A model generated the notes under the pieces. That model saw only the letters and a list, made by a program, of their open reading frames with translations, had not been told where the DNA came from and did no database searches. Both the position numbers and the translations under genes were made by a program. A DNA stretch of 64,000 nucleotides from Caprella mutica (taxonomy: Eukaryota > Arthropoda > Malacostraca > Amphipoda > Caprellidae), in NCBI GenBank assembly GCA_947561585.1, contig CANNZV010001106.1, positions 62,001 to 126,000 of the forward strand, in the 5' to 3' direction. Shown one piece after another: positions 1 to 13,545 of this stretch. Every line of letters starts with the position of its first letter. Within the stretch, counting starts at the first letter, position 1.

Positions 1-388
1 AAATTTCGGACCGTTAAAATAAATAATAAAAAGTTAGGACCGTAAAAAGTAAATAAAAAAAATTTTGGACCGTAAATGTAAATAAAAAAAAGTTCGGACC
101 GTTAAAGTAAATAAAAAGAGTTCGGACCGTAGAACTAAATTATAAAAAGTTCGGACCGTAGAACTAAATAATAAAAAGTTCGGACCGTTAAAGTAAATAA
201 AAAAAAGTTCGGACCGTTTAAGTAAATAATAAAAAGTTCGGACCGTATAAGTAAATAAAAAAAATTGGACCGTAAAATTTAATAAAAAAAGTTGGGACCG
301 TAAAAGTAAATAAAAAATAGTTTGGACCGTAAAATTGAATGAAAAAAGTTCGGACCGTAAAAGAATATAAATAAAGATCGGACCGTAA
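1..388. repeat. 29-30 bp minisatellite at the window edge
   Basis: About 13 tandem copies of a unit with the core GTTCGGACCGT followed by an A-rich tail such as AAAGTAAATAAAAA. Successive GGACCGT cores start at 8, 37, 67 and 96, giving a period of 29-30 bp. Copies differ mainly by A/T substitutions and small length changes in the A-rich part, while the core is well kept until about 388. The array is cut by the left edge of the window, so its true length is unknown. There is no coding potential. Confidence 0.93.
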
Positions 389-3313
389 AACTGTATTTAA
401 AAATAATACAAAATTATAAAATTAGGTATAAATGTTAATAAAATAATTAAGTATATGAAAACAGGTGGTCCTACTCATACGTTGATGCACTTTCTGTTTA
501 ACTAAATTACTAATTATTATTCACCTCATAATGTCAAGCTAATGTCATTTGCCAAATCAATGTCCAATCACGAACAGGCGCAAAAATTTCAATATTATTT
601 ACCTTAAAAAAAGAATTCGGCTAATAATTGATAAATTGAAAAACACATGTGAAGGTAAATGTACTATAAAAAATTGAAAGAAAATCATTTGCAGCCTTGT
701 CGACGATTCAATACTTTGGTAGAAATTCATCTTTTAAATTTAAAGACAATTTTTTCAGTTAAAAAAATAAAACTTCATTTTTATTACAGAAAACTTAAGT
801 ATTGAACTTTAAAATTGCAAAATAAAGATTGCCAATCCAATGATACTAATTAATCTTTTTCAATAATAATATCAATAATACTGAAGAAATCGCTTGCCGA
901 TAAATTCCCCCTTATCAAGATTTATTCTTAGAGATTTCCAAAGCACATAAGACTTTTCTGCCGTCATCATCAATTTTCTTTGCTTCAATCGAAAGAACTG
1001 CCAATATTTCCAGCGAGGGTCCTCCATGTTTCTATTCCTGCAGGATAATTAGGATCAATAATCATTTTCTCCATTCAGGTATAATAGAGAGAGATATAAA
1101 TAAAAGGGAATGAAACAATATGGGACGTTCTTTATTTTTTATGTGTGAACTATCCTTAATTTCCTTTAAGTGTACAAGTATTTAGCTGAGAGCAGAGGGT
1201 ACATTAGATAATTTCTTGAAGAATACTTTACCAGTTTTTGCGGTTTGGGTTGACAGTATGAAAATACTAGAAGATGGGATTTGGTCTTTTTTTATATTAT
1301 TTCAATCATTTTCTAAAAAGATGATTATGAACGGAATTTGTTGACCACTAAATGTCCATTAATCATTTTCTTATCACTATACCGTAATAATCAGCATTTT
1401 ACAAATTTCCTTACCATTTATGACTCCAATTAGATCATTATCATTTCTTAGTGCAACACACTGAAATGACCTTTTATTAATTCACAATAACATCAATATA
1501 TGATAACACTTCCTTTTCGTTCCCACAGCTGATTAATTTTTTATTATTTCTGGGTTATGTGATTGATTAGAGGATGATTTAGCTGCGATATATTGTAGAT
1601 CAATTCCTATCTCTTCCGTGATAATTAATAGTTTGCACAAAAACAATAGCATGTTCATACAAATAAAGAAATAGTTTTATTTTGTTTGGGAAAATATCTC
1701 AAATGATATGAATCAGAAGGTTACCATTGAGCTTTAATTATATCTTTCATATAGAATTAAAGGGCTAAGCAGTATAATTAAATAAATGAATAAAATAACT
1801 TTGATACTAAAAATTAATATAGCATAAAGATGTATAATACTAATATTGATTATTGTGCATTAAAATATTAATGGTTATATTTCTTTTGATAGCGGTTATA
1901 TTTGCTTTTAAATTGTACATTACCAACTATGTTGAAAAGAATATGAATAGTTTTGTGAAATGAATTGTTTATTAACAATCAGTTAGTATTCATAATATAG
2001 ATTACATACTAAATTATGTCTGTCTGTCCGTCACACTTACCTGATAATGCGCTTGGCAAGCAGCTGATAGCATGGGTATGAAATTATTCCGATATCAGTT
2101 CAATAAATTAATTATTTTATTTTAGTCCCTTGAAAATATAGGAGTAAATAATACTAATCATTACATAAATTGAACCTATATTGTTATGCATAAAATTGAT
2201 CTATTAAAAGGCTATCTTTTTTTTGACACGTGTAAACTAGTAACGAATAATATTCCAAACCTATTTCAAGAGTTTCCAATTATCATTTAGAACGATTTAA
2301 CAGCGAATAAATTTGCATGGTACTAGTCGGCTAACTTCCAATTAATCATTATGGCTTCATTCATTCAGAATCTTGAGATCATGAACTCCTTTGTAAGATT
2401 TCTCTCATCCGAACGCAAATTCGATTAGCGGATCACAGTGAGGCTTCTACGTCTTAGCTGGTAGGTAACATACATACATTGTGAATTTACTAATAGAAAG
2501 CTATAGAGTTCATTTAAAATGTATTACGAAATCATAATTAAGAATTACTGTTGTACTAATGCCGTCAGTTATCAATTAAACACTGACAGAAGTTCAATTG
2601 AATTAAAAAATGAAGATTTGTCTCTAGAAGGAAATTGTTTTAAATTGCTAGCATATAATATATGGATGTGTAAAATAATTACAGTAATCTTCCACAAATT
2701 TGCGCAAAAATTGTTTAAATTATTTCTAATGTAAAAAATATTTAGTTATAAAAGCGTTTATACTTCAAATTATTATCACTAAAATTTCCAAAATTAATTA
2801 ACGAATGAAAAATTTCAAGAAAATATATTTTTCTCACTTTGAATGTCATTTTCTGCTTACATTATTATTCATAAGTAAAATACATTTAAGATGAACTGTA
2901 AAACTAAGTATGATAAATTGTTATAAAAAAAAATATAAAAATCGTCATTTGAAATATGATATCATATATAATAAAACAAAAAATTTTTGCTATCAACCAA
3001 TGATGTACATTATATAAGTCACTTGAATCCACTTGGTTATAAATTACATCCTTTAATCTGGGACATTTACGAATAAAAAGTGATAGTATGAGGTCAAGTG
3101 TATGAATTATGATAAATTTTCCACACCCTGTAATTATCTGGCGAAAATACGAGAGTCGTTCTAATTGTGAGTCAATTAGAAATAATGGCTAAAGTTGGTG
3201 AGTTCCATGAAGTTATAATAGCGTCAACTGTGTTCGGTCCAATTATTATCGAACATAGATATTGGCCCGTAAAGTTCATCCATTTGTGTTCCGGTATAAT
3301 AATCACTCATCAA
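389..3313. other. AT-rich noncoding DNA, no gene seen
   Basis: I see no convincing coding frame here. The longest open frame is a 71-codon stretch at 2519-2734 of Asn/Ile/Lys-rich composition, as expected by chance in AT-rich DNA. A short (GTCT)-like tract lies near 2020. It may be an intron or intergenic spacer; the sequence does not say which. Confidence 0.6.
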
Positions 3314-3350
<37 letters not shown>

Positions 3351-3406
3351 CACACACCTACACACACACACACACACACAACACACACACACACACACAC
3401 ACACAC
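3314..3406. repeat. (CA)n microsatellite, interrupted
   Basis: A dinucleotide CA tract of about 90 bp, interrupted by two CTA steps and one AA step. It produces artificial Thr/His frames on the plus strand and Val/Cys frames on the minus strand, neither of which is a gene. Confidence 0.97.
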
Positions 3407-3762
3407 TCTTGCAGGTCCAAAAGAAAGTATCCAAATGAATTTCGAACCCAATTTATAGGTTGAATTTTTCGAAAAAATCAGAAGAAGATTTACGACGCCT
3501 GCCTATATTTCTATATGGTGTGAAAGACTGGATTTTGTACTTGATTTATAGACTGCTGAAATTTATCTGAATGTCAATATACAGAATCTCCGGAAATTTT
3601 TGACTGCAATATTTTGATCAAAATATCCTGTGTATAAAATGTGGGACACGTGGAAACTTTTATGTGATGCGGGTGGATTTAAATATATAGATATAAATAA
3701 TTGAAATTTATGTGTTTCTAGCATGGGATTCATTGCATTAGTTAGTTTACAATATAAATATA

Positions 3763-3952
3763 GGGTAAATTACGAATCATCGGTCAGTTTCACATCTTCG
3801 GTCATATAAGAAAAAACATATTTTAATTGGTATCCATGATACCTGCAGGTATCATGGATACCAATTAAAATTAAAATAATATAACAATTATAATATGTTT
3901 TTTTCTTATATGACTGAAGATGTGAAACTGACCGATAATTCGTAATTTACCC
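3763..3952. mobile_element. Palindromic TA-flanked MITE, best copy (family GGGTAA)
   Basis: A 190-bp near-complete palindrome that begins GGGTAAATTACGAAT and ends ATTCGTAATTTACCC, flanked by TA on both sides (3761-3762 and 3953-3954). The central 50 bp (3821-3870) is a perfect inverted repeat centred on CTGCAG, with arms containing GGTATCCATGATACC. The outer arms match apart from a few bases. It has no coding capacity. The TA target duplication and inverted structure fit a non-autonomous element moved by a Tc1/mariner-superfamily transposase, although the autonomous partner is not in the window. It can fold into a single long hairpin. Related copies occur at 29730, 36996, 39962, 41382, 47048, 49551, 51365, 53437, 53763, 56284 and 57220. 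Confidence 0.92.
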
Positions 3953-3954
3953 TA

Positions 3955-6900
3955 CCAAAGAAAACAGGAACTTGCCTAAAATTATTATTAAAATATTCCA
4001 AAACATCACAATATCTTATATTAGATGTTTAACAATAAATATTAATGTAAGGATATTGCAGATATCTCAAATAATAAAAAGAAAAAAGAGCACGTGCCTC
4101 AGTCAAAATACACCAATCTATATATTCTCGAATTTCCTTTTAACCTTGAGCCACCAAATCCCACACATTTTGTTCGAATGCAATGTGTCCGAAAAGCAAA
4201 TCGCCTTGCATCTTTTAGAAATTCATACATGATTACATTTCTATAGGCGAAGGCAAGGAAATTGTATGGGGAAAGAAACTTGATATGATGTAGATACTAT
4301 CATATATGGATTAGTTACGCTTGATTCATTTAAAGTTCATCTTCTTTTAGTAAATGCAAATGTAATTGTTTTTCCAATTAAAATTAATTATTCTCTGAAT
4401 ATGCTTTCTTTACGTTATAATAAGATAATTATAAACTATTCAACTGAATTAATACATTGACTGATGATTAACCGATGTCAAATAATCGTATGCTGTCTAA
4501 AAACATTTGTTATATTCCGACACACGAAATTTCAAACAAAAATTTCATCCCTCATTTGCTAACCAAACTCGAACTATAAATTGATTTCATATTTTTCACT
4601 GACTTTTTCTGATGGGAAATTCTACTCATTGTATATTTCTTCCAAAACGGAAATCCCGAACATTTTGCTGAAACTCCGGAAAACATTCCGGTGGGGAAGA
4701 GAGCCGTGGTAACAAATTGAGGAACCGTGCTGGTTTGTTTTTCTGCATACGTGAGACGAATTTTCTTCCCTGTTGGTCCCTCTTCATAATTAATTTTCTC
4801 CATAACAAAATTTAATCAAAGAATCTATGATATAGTTCTTATAGAAACATTATGAAAACAAATTATGACTAGTACAGTACCTGTTGTTCATTCATTGAGT
4901 GTTCAATTATTATAATGGGTTTAATATTATATTCAAATGCACACATATGTATTCAATTTATCAAACATTATATTTTTTACTCTTTAGAATCAAAACTCTT
5001 ATATTTCCAATTAATAATTTTCGTGTAACCTCCGTATTAATGATACCGCAGCAAATTATTAGTTTTCCTTTTCTATTACTGTTTCTTTGATTTTTCTGTT
5101 ATTTATACCAACTTTATGAGGCGCTGTTGATAGAATGACTGTTTAACACATTTTGTGACACACAGACAGACAGACGGACGTGGCTCTTAATATAGTATAG
5201 ATTTATTTCCAATGATTTGTTCAATATTGAAAACTCTATAAAATACAGGAATGAAGAACGGTAAATGAGATAGATATTTATAGTTAAAATTAAAAGTAAC
5301 ATTGCATCAATACTTTTTTTGATTTTTAATATGATACAAGGTAAATACTTTGTTATCGTACAGTCCAAATTTTTGAGCATAAACAAAATTATATAAAAAG
5401 GATAATAAAAGCTTAATAATTATTAATACAAACGTTTTACTAATATAATCCAAAACGTAAAATAGTGTAATGACAAGGAAATTATTCTTTAATAAAATTA
5501 ACTTTTTTATACGTTCTTTCAAGTATAACTCTTTTTGCCCCACAGAGACTTATTTCTCTGTCTGTAGTTCTAACTTTTTCATTACTTCTGTTTTGAGGTA
5601 GAAAAGAAAGAGGAAAAATATTTCAGAGACATGAGCCATTTGCCAGCAAATCTAACAGTTTATTTTCCTTCCGCTCAAGCCAGGATGTTCTGTCCTAACT
5701 TTGCGCCAAATATTTCGAAATCCTCAAGACACGTAACTATTCCTCGTGAAAAAAATATGAAATAACAGACAGTATCTTCATTAATGCAACTAATTATGTC
5801 AAAGAAATAAAATAGCATTAACTTAATAATTAATTCTGCGTTGAATACATTAGCAACAAAATAAAGTTTTAGTTAAACAACCAGTTTCATGTGAACATGA
5901 GATGAGTAATAGTCTTTAATTTTATATTTTACTTCCAATATGAAAAATTATTCATATTAATAGTCATGCATTTCTTACCCCAATTTATATATATAAGAAA
6001 CTATCAATTCCATGCACGAATATTACAAATAAAACAACGGTTTGATGAATATACTTTGCAAAAGATTCCATACACAATATTATCGAAGATCTTAAGGTTA
6101 CGTCTGTGAATAACTTGCCCTTTAAACTCTCCGCAGTGTGTTATATAATTCATCGTTCGAATCCACACCACAATAACACGATTCTCTCCACACTGAGTTT
6201 ACTTTAATGCTATATCTTTTAAATATGAATAAACTATTGAAATTTTCATGTTTTATTTTCCATTTGGTAATAATGATTTTCCCTTAAAAAATAATATACT
6301 AAAACATTTCAAAATTTCCCACCTTCTGATTCATTAATGTTCATTAATTGCTTCTTCAGTATGAAATAAAAATGAAGTTTCAGAGAAACATAAATATCAT
6401 ATAATACAGTTATTAGAATTGGTAATCTTAACTCTTTTTAATCAAAACAATTAAATCTATGATTGAAAATAGAAGACAAATTTCAATCAGACTTCATTAT
6501 GGTATTTTAAATAAATTCTAGACACAATTTATTTCAATATAAAATAATTTTCAAATTCAATATGTATTCAGTTTACAGTATCTAAAATCATTTACCTTTT
6601 AGTTAAAGAAGGTTCCATGCATATAATTCACGCATGAATAAACAAAGCATCCAATCCATAAAAAGCCTCTATTGTAGTGAATAGGCGATGGTTAGTGTGC
6701 TTCGTGTAATCGATTTAGTGTTATTGATATGCTTGACAGAGATAAAGATCCCTCTTCTAGGAGTTATTGGCTTATTCATCTTCTTACGCTCTGCCATTGT
6801 ATCAACACCTCTGATGTCTGTGATACTATCTGTGGAATAGTTTCGGAACACTTCTCTAGCTCTGCTCGGAGCATTCGGTTTGATGAGGCGGGAATTATAG

Positions 6901-9841
6901 CCAATTGATTTATAAGAGTGTGTTAGAGGGAATGATGTTTAGATGTATATTGTAGATAAGCCTTGCAGAGTATATTTGAATTTGAAATTAACTTTAAGGT
7001 TTTCAATATATGGTTACCAATTAACGTACAAATAAATAGATTTTGTTATAACTGAAATAATTGGTATCAATTTAAAGATAATATCCTATCTGATACTGAA
7101 TTTTAAAGTGATAACAGCTTCATTTATATTTCAGATTAATTATGAATTAGTATTGCTGTTTATGTAGGTATAGGAAAATAGGTATAGTATAGTACATCGG
7201 CATATGAACGTTTTCAATATCGTTCCCATAAGGCAAACTCCCGTTCAAAATTGCTTCTCTATCTCGAAACACTTTTATATTGTTAAGAAGAGTTTACCTT
7301 TCGAAAAGTTCTTTAATATATTCATGGCCCCGTGTTGAACAATGTTGTATGGATGGAATAAATTATCATGACTTTGAAGACTAGCGGTTATTTTCTGAAA
7401 TTAATGCATTGTCCTATCGTTGGAAAATTCAGTTGTAGTTTATGATATTCTGGCAAGGAAACGATATTCTGACAAAAGGTTGAATAATATTTAAGTAGAA
7501 TATAATAAAGAATCTAAGTGAATACTATCGAGATATATAAGTAAAATAAATGTATTATACTTAAAATATATATAGGTTATATTAGTAATTAGAATTATGG
7601 AATAAATAATAAGTTTCGAATAAAAAAAAATGCGAAAAATAATCATTCGAATATTTAAAATTAATTGATGGCTGTTTGAGTAAATGTCAAACTATGACAT
7701 TCATCCAGGCATACACATGGAAATAAAACTGTACTTCTTATTGCTCGATTCATTATTCAACTTAATTAGAAAATATTCCAGACATGCATAAGTTGGAAAG
7801 AAATTTTCTTAGCTTATCTCCATTAGAGTGAGTGTTTGCTCATTAACGAGAAAAACAAAAGAAAGTCATTTAATCATGCTACCTCACTCCGAATGTTTAT
7901 TTTGCCTAATGAATGATGTTGGTTCATTGCTTAGAGTTATAAAATCTCTTTGGTGATGTTGACTTTTCTTTATTATTTAGCTAACTCATTTTAATAATCT
8001 TGAGAAGCTTGTAATAAATGGTCTAATAAATATTATATAACTGAAATAACTCGTGCATTTAAATATATATGTTTTCTATGGAAATACATTTAGTATATTC
8101 CAAAAAAAAATTTATGGTTTAAAAAGACAATATTTCTCATTAAAATCACGAATAAAAGTTATTCATTTATGTTTTTTTTTATTTTCATCTAATTTAAAAA
8201 TAATAGAAACATGAATTTTTTTCTAGAGTTCACTGCAGTGTCACTGAAAATTTTAATATTTCCATATGTAAAAAATATTTCATTATTTCGACTGAAATAA
8301 AATGGAACATTTTTATATCGCACTGAATGAATATTCTTGATGAATATTTCCGCAAATTTTGCGTAATATTCAAGTCTTTTACAAGATTTTACAAAAACTT
8401 GAAAGGGAATATTTTTCATGTCGTAATTTGCTTAAAGGAACGCTATTTTCCATTATTTTGTATGTGTGTATAACGAATCTGTGATTCTTAAATTTAAATG
8501 AATGGAGAACTTTACTATATAAATGAATTTTAAATGACCAAAATTTAAAATTTCTTCAACCAAATTATGAAAATTGGTTGTAATGAGATTGTAAACGGCC
8601 ACAATTTTTACACTATCTCAGTAATTTGTTCTGTTAACTCTGTTTATTTTATCACGAACATCCTTTATTATAATGTAGTGGCTTACACAACTTTCTAAGT
8701 TATAATCTTACTAAGTTATTAATATATAAAATTTATAGTATAAGATTTTCCATGTAAAATTATATTGTGCTACAATTATCTTCTATTTATTTACTAAAGT
8801 TTCATGTTATATCACTATTAAATTTAAAACATTGAATTAAAAATGATACTTTAATCTTTTATAGTTGCACAGATCATTTTAAAAATAGAATATCTCCTCA
8901 CACACAACATAATAATAATACATTTTTATCTAGGCACTAGTAGGTTTCTCATATTTAATGTTAGAGATGGACGAATAAAGTGCTCAGAAATAGAGTATAC
9001 AGTATAAAAAGAACGTATAAAGAGCATAGAAAAGGAGTGCGAGGCAAGCTGCATTTAATAATTTAAATAAAAAAGAATATATGAAAAATTTCCGAAACCC
9101 TCAGTAAGAAGTTATTATTTTCTCATCATTTTTTTAAAGTCGATTATAGAAATTAAATCTCCTTTTGTTTGAATTTCGATTCACCATTACTAGTTTATCA
9201 GAAAGGTGATGAACCTGAAAAATTAGATTATCTCGAAGTTATTTCCAAATATGGAAGGAGCTTGTTTATTTTATCGAACTTTTAATTTAAAATCTATTTA
9301 AATCTGATATAAATATATAGATAATTATATAGAAATAAGCTACTTGAATATTTTGAAAAGGTCCTTCTACAATGAATGCATGATTTAATTTTTTAAATAA
9401 ATGATCTTAGCATCGTATCTATCGACAGTGGACTCCTTCATATATTATTAAACAATTATTCAAATACACCAATTCAATATCCATTGGAACAACCTCGTTA
9501 GATGTGAAAGCTTATATCAATGTTAAAAAATATATTTCAAAGTGACTCAATTTTGAAATTTGAACAAATGGCGGAGAAGTAGCGACGTCAGGAAAGTGAC
9601 ATCGAGAGCAATTGGCGGCAGACAATTTCATCTAATAGTAACCCATCATCAGACTGTTTCGTACTGTACTGGCATGAATATTATAACAAGTCTTCTCTCC
9701 GAAAATTAAATTTGAATATATGAATCATGAATTGAGATTTTCGTGATAGGAAAATTTGTCTATTGGACGCAAAATAATTATATCAAATGGAGTAAAAATG
9801 TTAAGTTGAAAGTTTTAAAATATAGAAATTTAAGAAGATAT
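3955..9841. other. AT-rich noncoding DNA, no gene seen
   Basis: This 5.9 kb holds only short open frames without recognisable domains, including those at 4552-4808 (minus), 5114-5543 (minus) and 6669-6851 (minus). Near 5131-5201 the minus strand begins TCTATACTATATTAAG and continues into a GTCTGTCTGT tract. This resembles the 5' end of the Helitron-like elements further right, but no matching 3' end was established. No array or clear inverted repeat was found. Confidence 0.55.
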
Positions 9842-10679
9842 AGGTGATAGTAGCTACGTAAGGTGATAGTAGCTACGTAAGGTGATAGTAGCTACTTAAG
9901 GTGATATTAGCTACGTAAGGTGATAGTAGCTACGTAAGGTGATAGTAGCTACGTAAGGTGATAGTAGCTACGTAAGGTGATATTAGCTACGTAAGGTGAT
10001 AGTAGCTACGTAAGGTGATAGTAGCTACGTAAGGTGATATTAGCTACGTAAGGTGATAGTAGCTACGTAAGGTGATAGTAGCTACTTAAGGTGATATTAG
10101 CTACGTAAGGTGATATTAGCTACGTAAGGTGATAGTAGCTACGTAAGGTGATAGTAGCTACGTAAGGTGATATTAGCTACGTAAGGTGATATTAGCTACG
10201 TAAGGTGATAGTAGCTACGTAAGGTGATAGTAGCTACGTAAGGTGATAGTAGCTACGTAAGGTGATAGTAGCTAAGTATGGTGATAGTAGCTACGTAAGG
10301 TGATAGTAGCTACGTAAGGTGATAGTAGCTACGTAAGGTGATATTAGCTACGTAAGGTGATAGTAGCTACGTAGGGTGATAGTAGCTACGTAAGGTGATA
10401 GTAGCTACGTAAGGTGATAGTAGCTACGTAAGGTGATAGTAGCTACGTAAGGTGATAGTAGCTACGTAGGGTGATAGTAGCTACGTAAGGTGATAGTAGC
10501 TACGTAAGGTGATAGTAGCTACGTAAGGTGATATTAGCTACGTAAGGTGATAGTAGCTACGTAGGGTGATAGTAGCTACGTAAGGTGATAGTAGCTACGT
10601 AAGGTGATAGTAGCTACGTAAGGTGATAGTAGCTACGTAAGGTGATAGTAGCTACGTAGGGTGATAGTAGCTACGTAAT
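9842..10679. repeat. 19-bp minisatellite, about 44 copies
   Basis: Tandem copies of GATAGTAGCTACGTAAGGT (19 bp). Each unit carries the self-complementary core TACGTA inside TAGCTACGTA. Variants include GATATTAG in place of GATAGTAG, and GTAGGG in place of GTAAGG. The GTAGGG variant recurs at 10371, 10466, 10561 and 10656, exactly 95 bp (five units) apart, so the right part is arranged in 5-mer higher-order units. Because 19 is not a multiple of three, the array makes no long frame. Confidence 0.97.
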
Positions 10680-11573
10680 GCAAAATTATAGATTGTTTAA
10701 TGAAACGTTATAAAGTTGATAGTTAATCGTTATAATTTAATTAATTTAACGATTTATTTCATACCCAGTGTATAACCAAGAGAATTCGAATAATAATAAA
10801 TACTTATTAATTATCTCAATAGATAAACGATTATCATTTAAATTAATTATAAACATGTGCAGATATATTTTATGATCGTTTTAGTAAATTATAAATGATT
10901 TAAACTAATAGAAAAATTAAAAATTAAACACATAGATGATCACATTAATATTGGTAAATATAAAAAATTGAGTTCAACGTTACCAAAATAATGCACAATC
11001 TTTCATAAAAAACAGAGCGATGATTTAAAAGAGAATTGAATGATTAAACTCGTCTATTTACAGAGCAATATTTTGTGATCGATGAATGCCAATTTGCTCG
11101 AAAGAAATAATGGAATTAATTGCCAGAGTGCAACCATCATTCGTAACTCAATTCTCTTCCAATACAATGATTGAATCTTACATAAACATACATTTTATAC
11201 TGTCAGATCATTTATTTATCTGATTTGAAAAGCCCACGAATAACTTTATTAGTAAATAATATATGGTAAATTAGATACTTTTGAAATTCATAACAAAGTT
11301 AGATTGATGTTAAAGGGTAATTTCTTTAATATTCTATTACATTAAACTATCATAAAAAAATTGTTAGCTTTATATTTTGTACAGCAATAAATATAAATAC
11401 AATTTGATTAATAAGTGACATAGCTCAAATAGGCGCCATACGTATTGTACCACTTCTAGTATAAATAATTATCAAATATATTGACTGAGAAATAAATTTA
11501 ATCCACCTGTAAATTGTTTTGAGTGCTTGAAATATGAATAATTTATAATAGACAGGAATTCAAAAAATATATA
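10680..11573. other. AT-rich noncoding spacer
   Basis: Non-repetitive AT-rich DNA between the 19-bp array and the mariner element. No coding frame or inverted repeat of note was seen. Confidence 0.55.
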
Positions 11574-11575
11574 TA

Positions 11576-12610
11576 CAGGGTGCGGAGAAAGTCCCCGATC
11601 ATATAAAAATGTTAATTTCATGAGTTGCGATGGATGAAATAAAACAAAACTTATCACACAATATCTCAATAAACCCATTTAACATTTCTACCAATTATTT
11701 TTCAATATGACCACAATTGGCGGCGATTACTCTATCGAGTCTAACTCTGAAGATCTTTACTGCGGCACGGAATGTTTCTTGGGGAATTTTGGCCCATTGT
11801 TGCTTGAGGGACTTCTTCAGAGTTTTCGTACTATCATGAGCTGTAGCACACTCTTCCTTCTCCAAGATGGACCACACACAAAAGTCCAGAGGGTTCAGGT
11901 CCGGCGATGAAGGACGCCACAATTCCTTCCTCCAAAACTCAGGAAAGTGATACTCACACCAATACTGAAATTTGTTCGCTGTGTGCGAGGGTGCACCGTC
12001 CTGTTGAAAGGTAAAAGGCTTGTCCTTGAAGTGCTTCTTCATCTCGACTTGTCCTGGAGTTAAAATATCCTCGATATACCATTTTGCGTTAACTTTAGCG
12101 CCTTCTTTGACAAAATGAGAGGAGATCTCCAACTCTCAGAGATGGCAGCTTGAGGTCTTCTTTGACGATGGTTCTCATACTTTTTTCATCGATATCCATA
12201 CTTTTAGCCATCTTTCTCACGCTTTGCTTGGGGTTCCTTATCCGCTCCCTAATGACTTTGTTTTTGGTATGAGTGCGTGCAGTGCGAGGTCATCCACACC
12301 TGGGTCGATCACCTGTTGTCTCCAGTTCTTGATAGCGTTTAACAGCATCCTTCCTTACTAGTCGATTTCGATTCTTTTAATAGCTCATCAATCTCTGGGT
12401 TTGTCTTCCCCGCGCAGTGTAGCTGAATAATAGCCTCACGTTGACTCATTTTTACAAAAAGAAAATGTAAATTTATCAGAATTTAGACCTGGAACATTAA
12501 AGTATATGATTATAGGAAGAGAACGAGATATAAATGGATAAGTTTAGCAAATAAATAACATCTTTAATTTAAAAAAATAAAGTTTGATCGGGGACTTTCT
12601 CCGCACCCTG
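11576..12610 (-). mobile_element. Mariner-like element, internally deleted (1035 bp)
   Basis: The ends are inverted repeats of at least 26 bp: CAGGGTGCGGAGAAAGTCCC at the left and its reverse complement, ending CGCACCCTG, at the right. TA lies on both sides (11574-11575 and 12611-12612), the standard Tc1/mariner target duplication. The interior carries a broken transposase on the minus strand. Family members with this type of transposase usually span about 1.3 kb, so roughly 0.3 kb is missing. The termini are nearly perfect, so the element could in principle still be mobilised in trans by an intact relative (inference). Confidence 0.95.
11695..12449 (-). pseudogene. Mariner-like transposase (DD37D type), broken
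   Basis: Transposase of the IS630-Tc1-mariner superfamily, which would cut and paste the surrounding element. The start is taken at 12449 (ATG, first residues MSQREAIIQLHCAGKT). The N-terminal region reads as a helix-turn-helix DNA-binding domain, followed by basic motifs such as VKRYQELETTGDRPR and KNKVIRERIRNPKQSVRKMA. A frameshift near 12355 and a TGA where the family has Arg in a GRPR hinge break this part. Near 12125 the frame jumps and the region holding the first catalytic Asp is absent, consistent with an internal deletion. The C-terminal 145 codons (11695-12132) stay open and keep the second Asp in FQQDGAPSHTA and the third in SPDLNPLDFCVW. There are 37 residues between these two, hence the DD37D label. 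The protein cannot be active. Confidence 0.93.
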
Positions 12611-12612
12611 TA

Positions 12613-13545
12613 CAGGAACAAAATGTCAGGTCGAGTCTGTTTAAAATGACTATTTCTTTTGATCGTAGAAGGACTTATTTGATTTCTTTACTTCCTCTTC
12701 ATTGATTAATTACCATTAATCTGAATCAAAGGGACGCTAGTTAAGTTCCCTTCTCCTGTTCATTGTCTCCTTTTGATGATCTACAGTTGCGATAATCAGT
12801 TATCCACCTTAAAATGGGATAGTGAGTGCCCCACCTTAAAACTCTCTTAGCAACCATTTTTCAGATCCGCATTTTAGATTTGCGTATCGACAGTAATTCT
12901 ATTTCCTGATCCAGAAAATCTAAAAACGGTAAAAAAGGAAAGAAAAGAATGTTGACTCCATAAATGCAACTCTGAATTAAAATATGTGAGTGATGCTGTA
13001 GTTAATAATTGTTTTCTGAATGTAAAATTTTAAAATAAATGTTGATGTTCTTCTGAACCACCTGAAATATAATTGGGAAAACAGTTTATAAACTATGTAC
13101 AAAAGAGTATCGTAATTCTTTGTTTTAATTAATTTCTCAAAAACATTTAAAGAATAATTGAATGAAAAAATGAAATAATCGTTCAATATATATTAATTGT
13201 CCACAAATTAAGACTCGATTGTAAATATTTTCTACAGGTGAATATTTTTAACTTGTTGATATTAACATGTTATCATTTTCAACATAAACATTTTAAGTAT
13301 GTTACTATTTTCAACACGGTAATATTTTCCACATTTGTTCAACTTTAGTAACAAACTTTCTCTCACCACAATCAAATACTCTGTACCTATATGATGACTG
13401 TTCTTCAAACGTATTCTCTCTAATGATTATCCGTAATTTTATCTCTGGAAATTAAATTTTACAGACTATTTATGATTTTAATGAACAGTGAATAGAATTA
13501 AATATGAAAGAGAATAAAGAGTACATCTAACATATAGAGAAATCC
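12613..13545. other. AT-rich spacer with degenerate repeat at 13218-13345
   Basis: No gene seen. From about 13218 to 13345 several copies of a 22-26 bp degenerate unit with the theme ATTTTCAAC / ATGTTA recur, but identity between units is low. The rest is unremarkable. Confidence 0.5.

Noticed and set aside
5131..5201. Possible Helitron 5' end on the minus strand (TCTATACTATATTAAG)
   Set aside because: A CTAG followed by T lies on the minus strand near 4868, but no convincing hairpin precedes it and there is no similarity to the other copies beyond the first bases.
6155..6164. GTTCGAATCC, resembling a tRNA T-arm or B box
   Set aside because: The flanking bases do not pair to form a T-stem, and no anticodon or acceptor stem can be folded around it.
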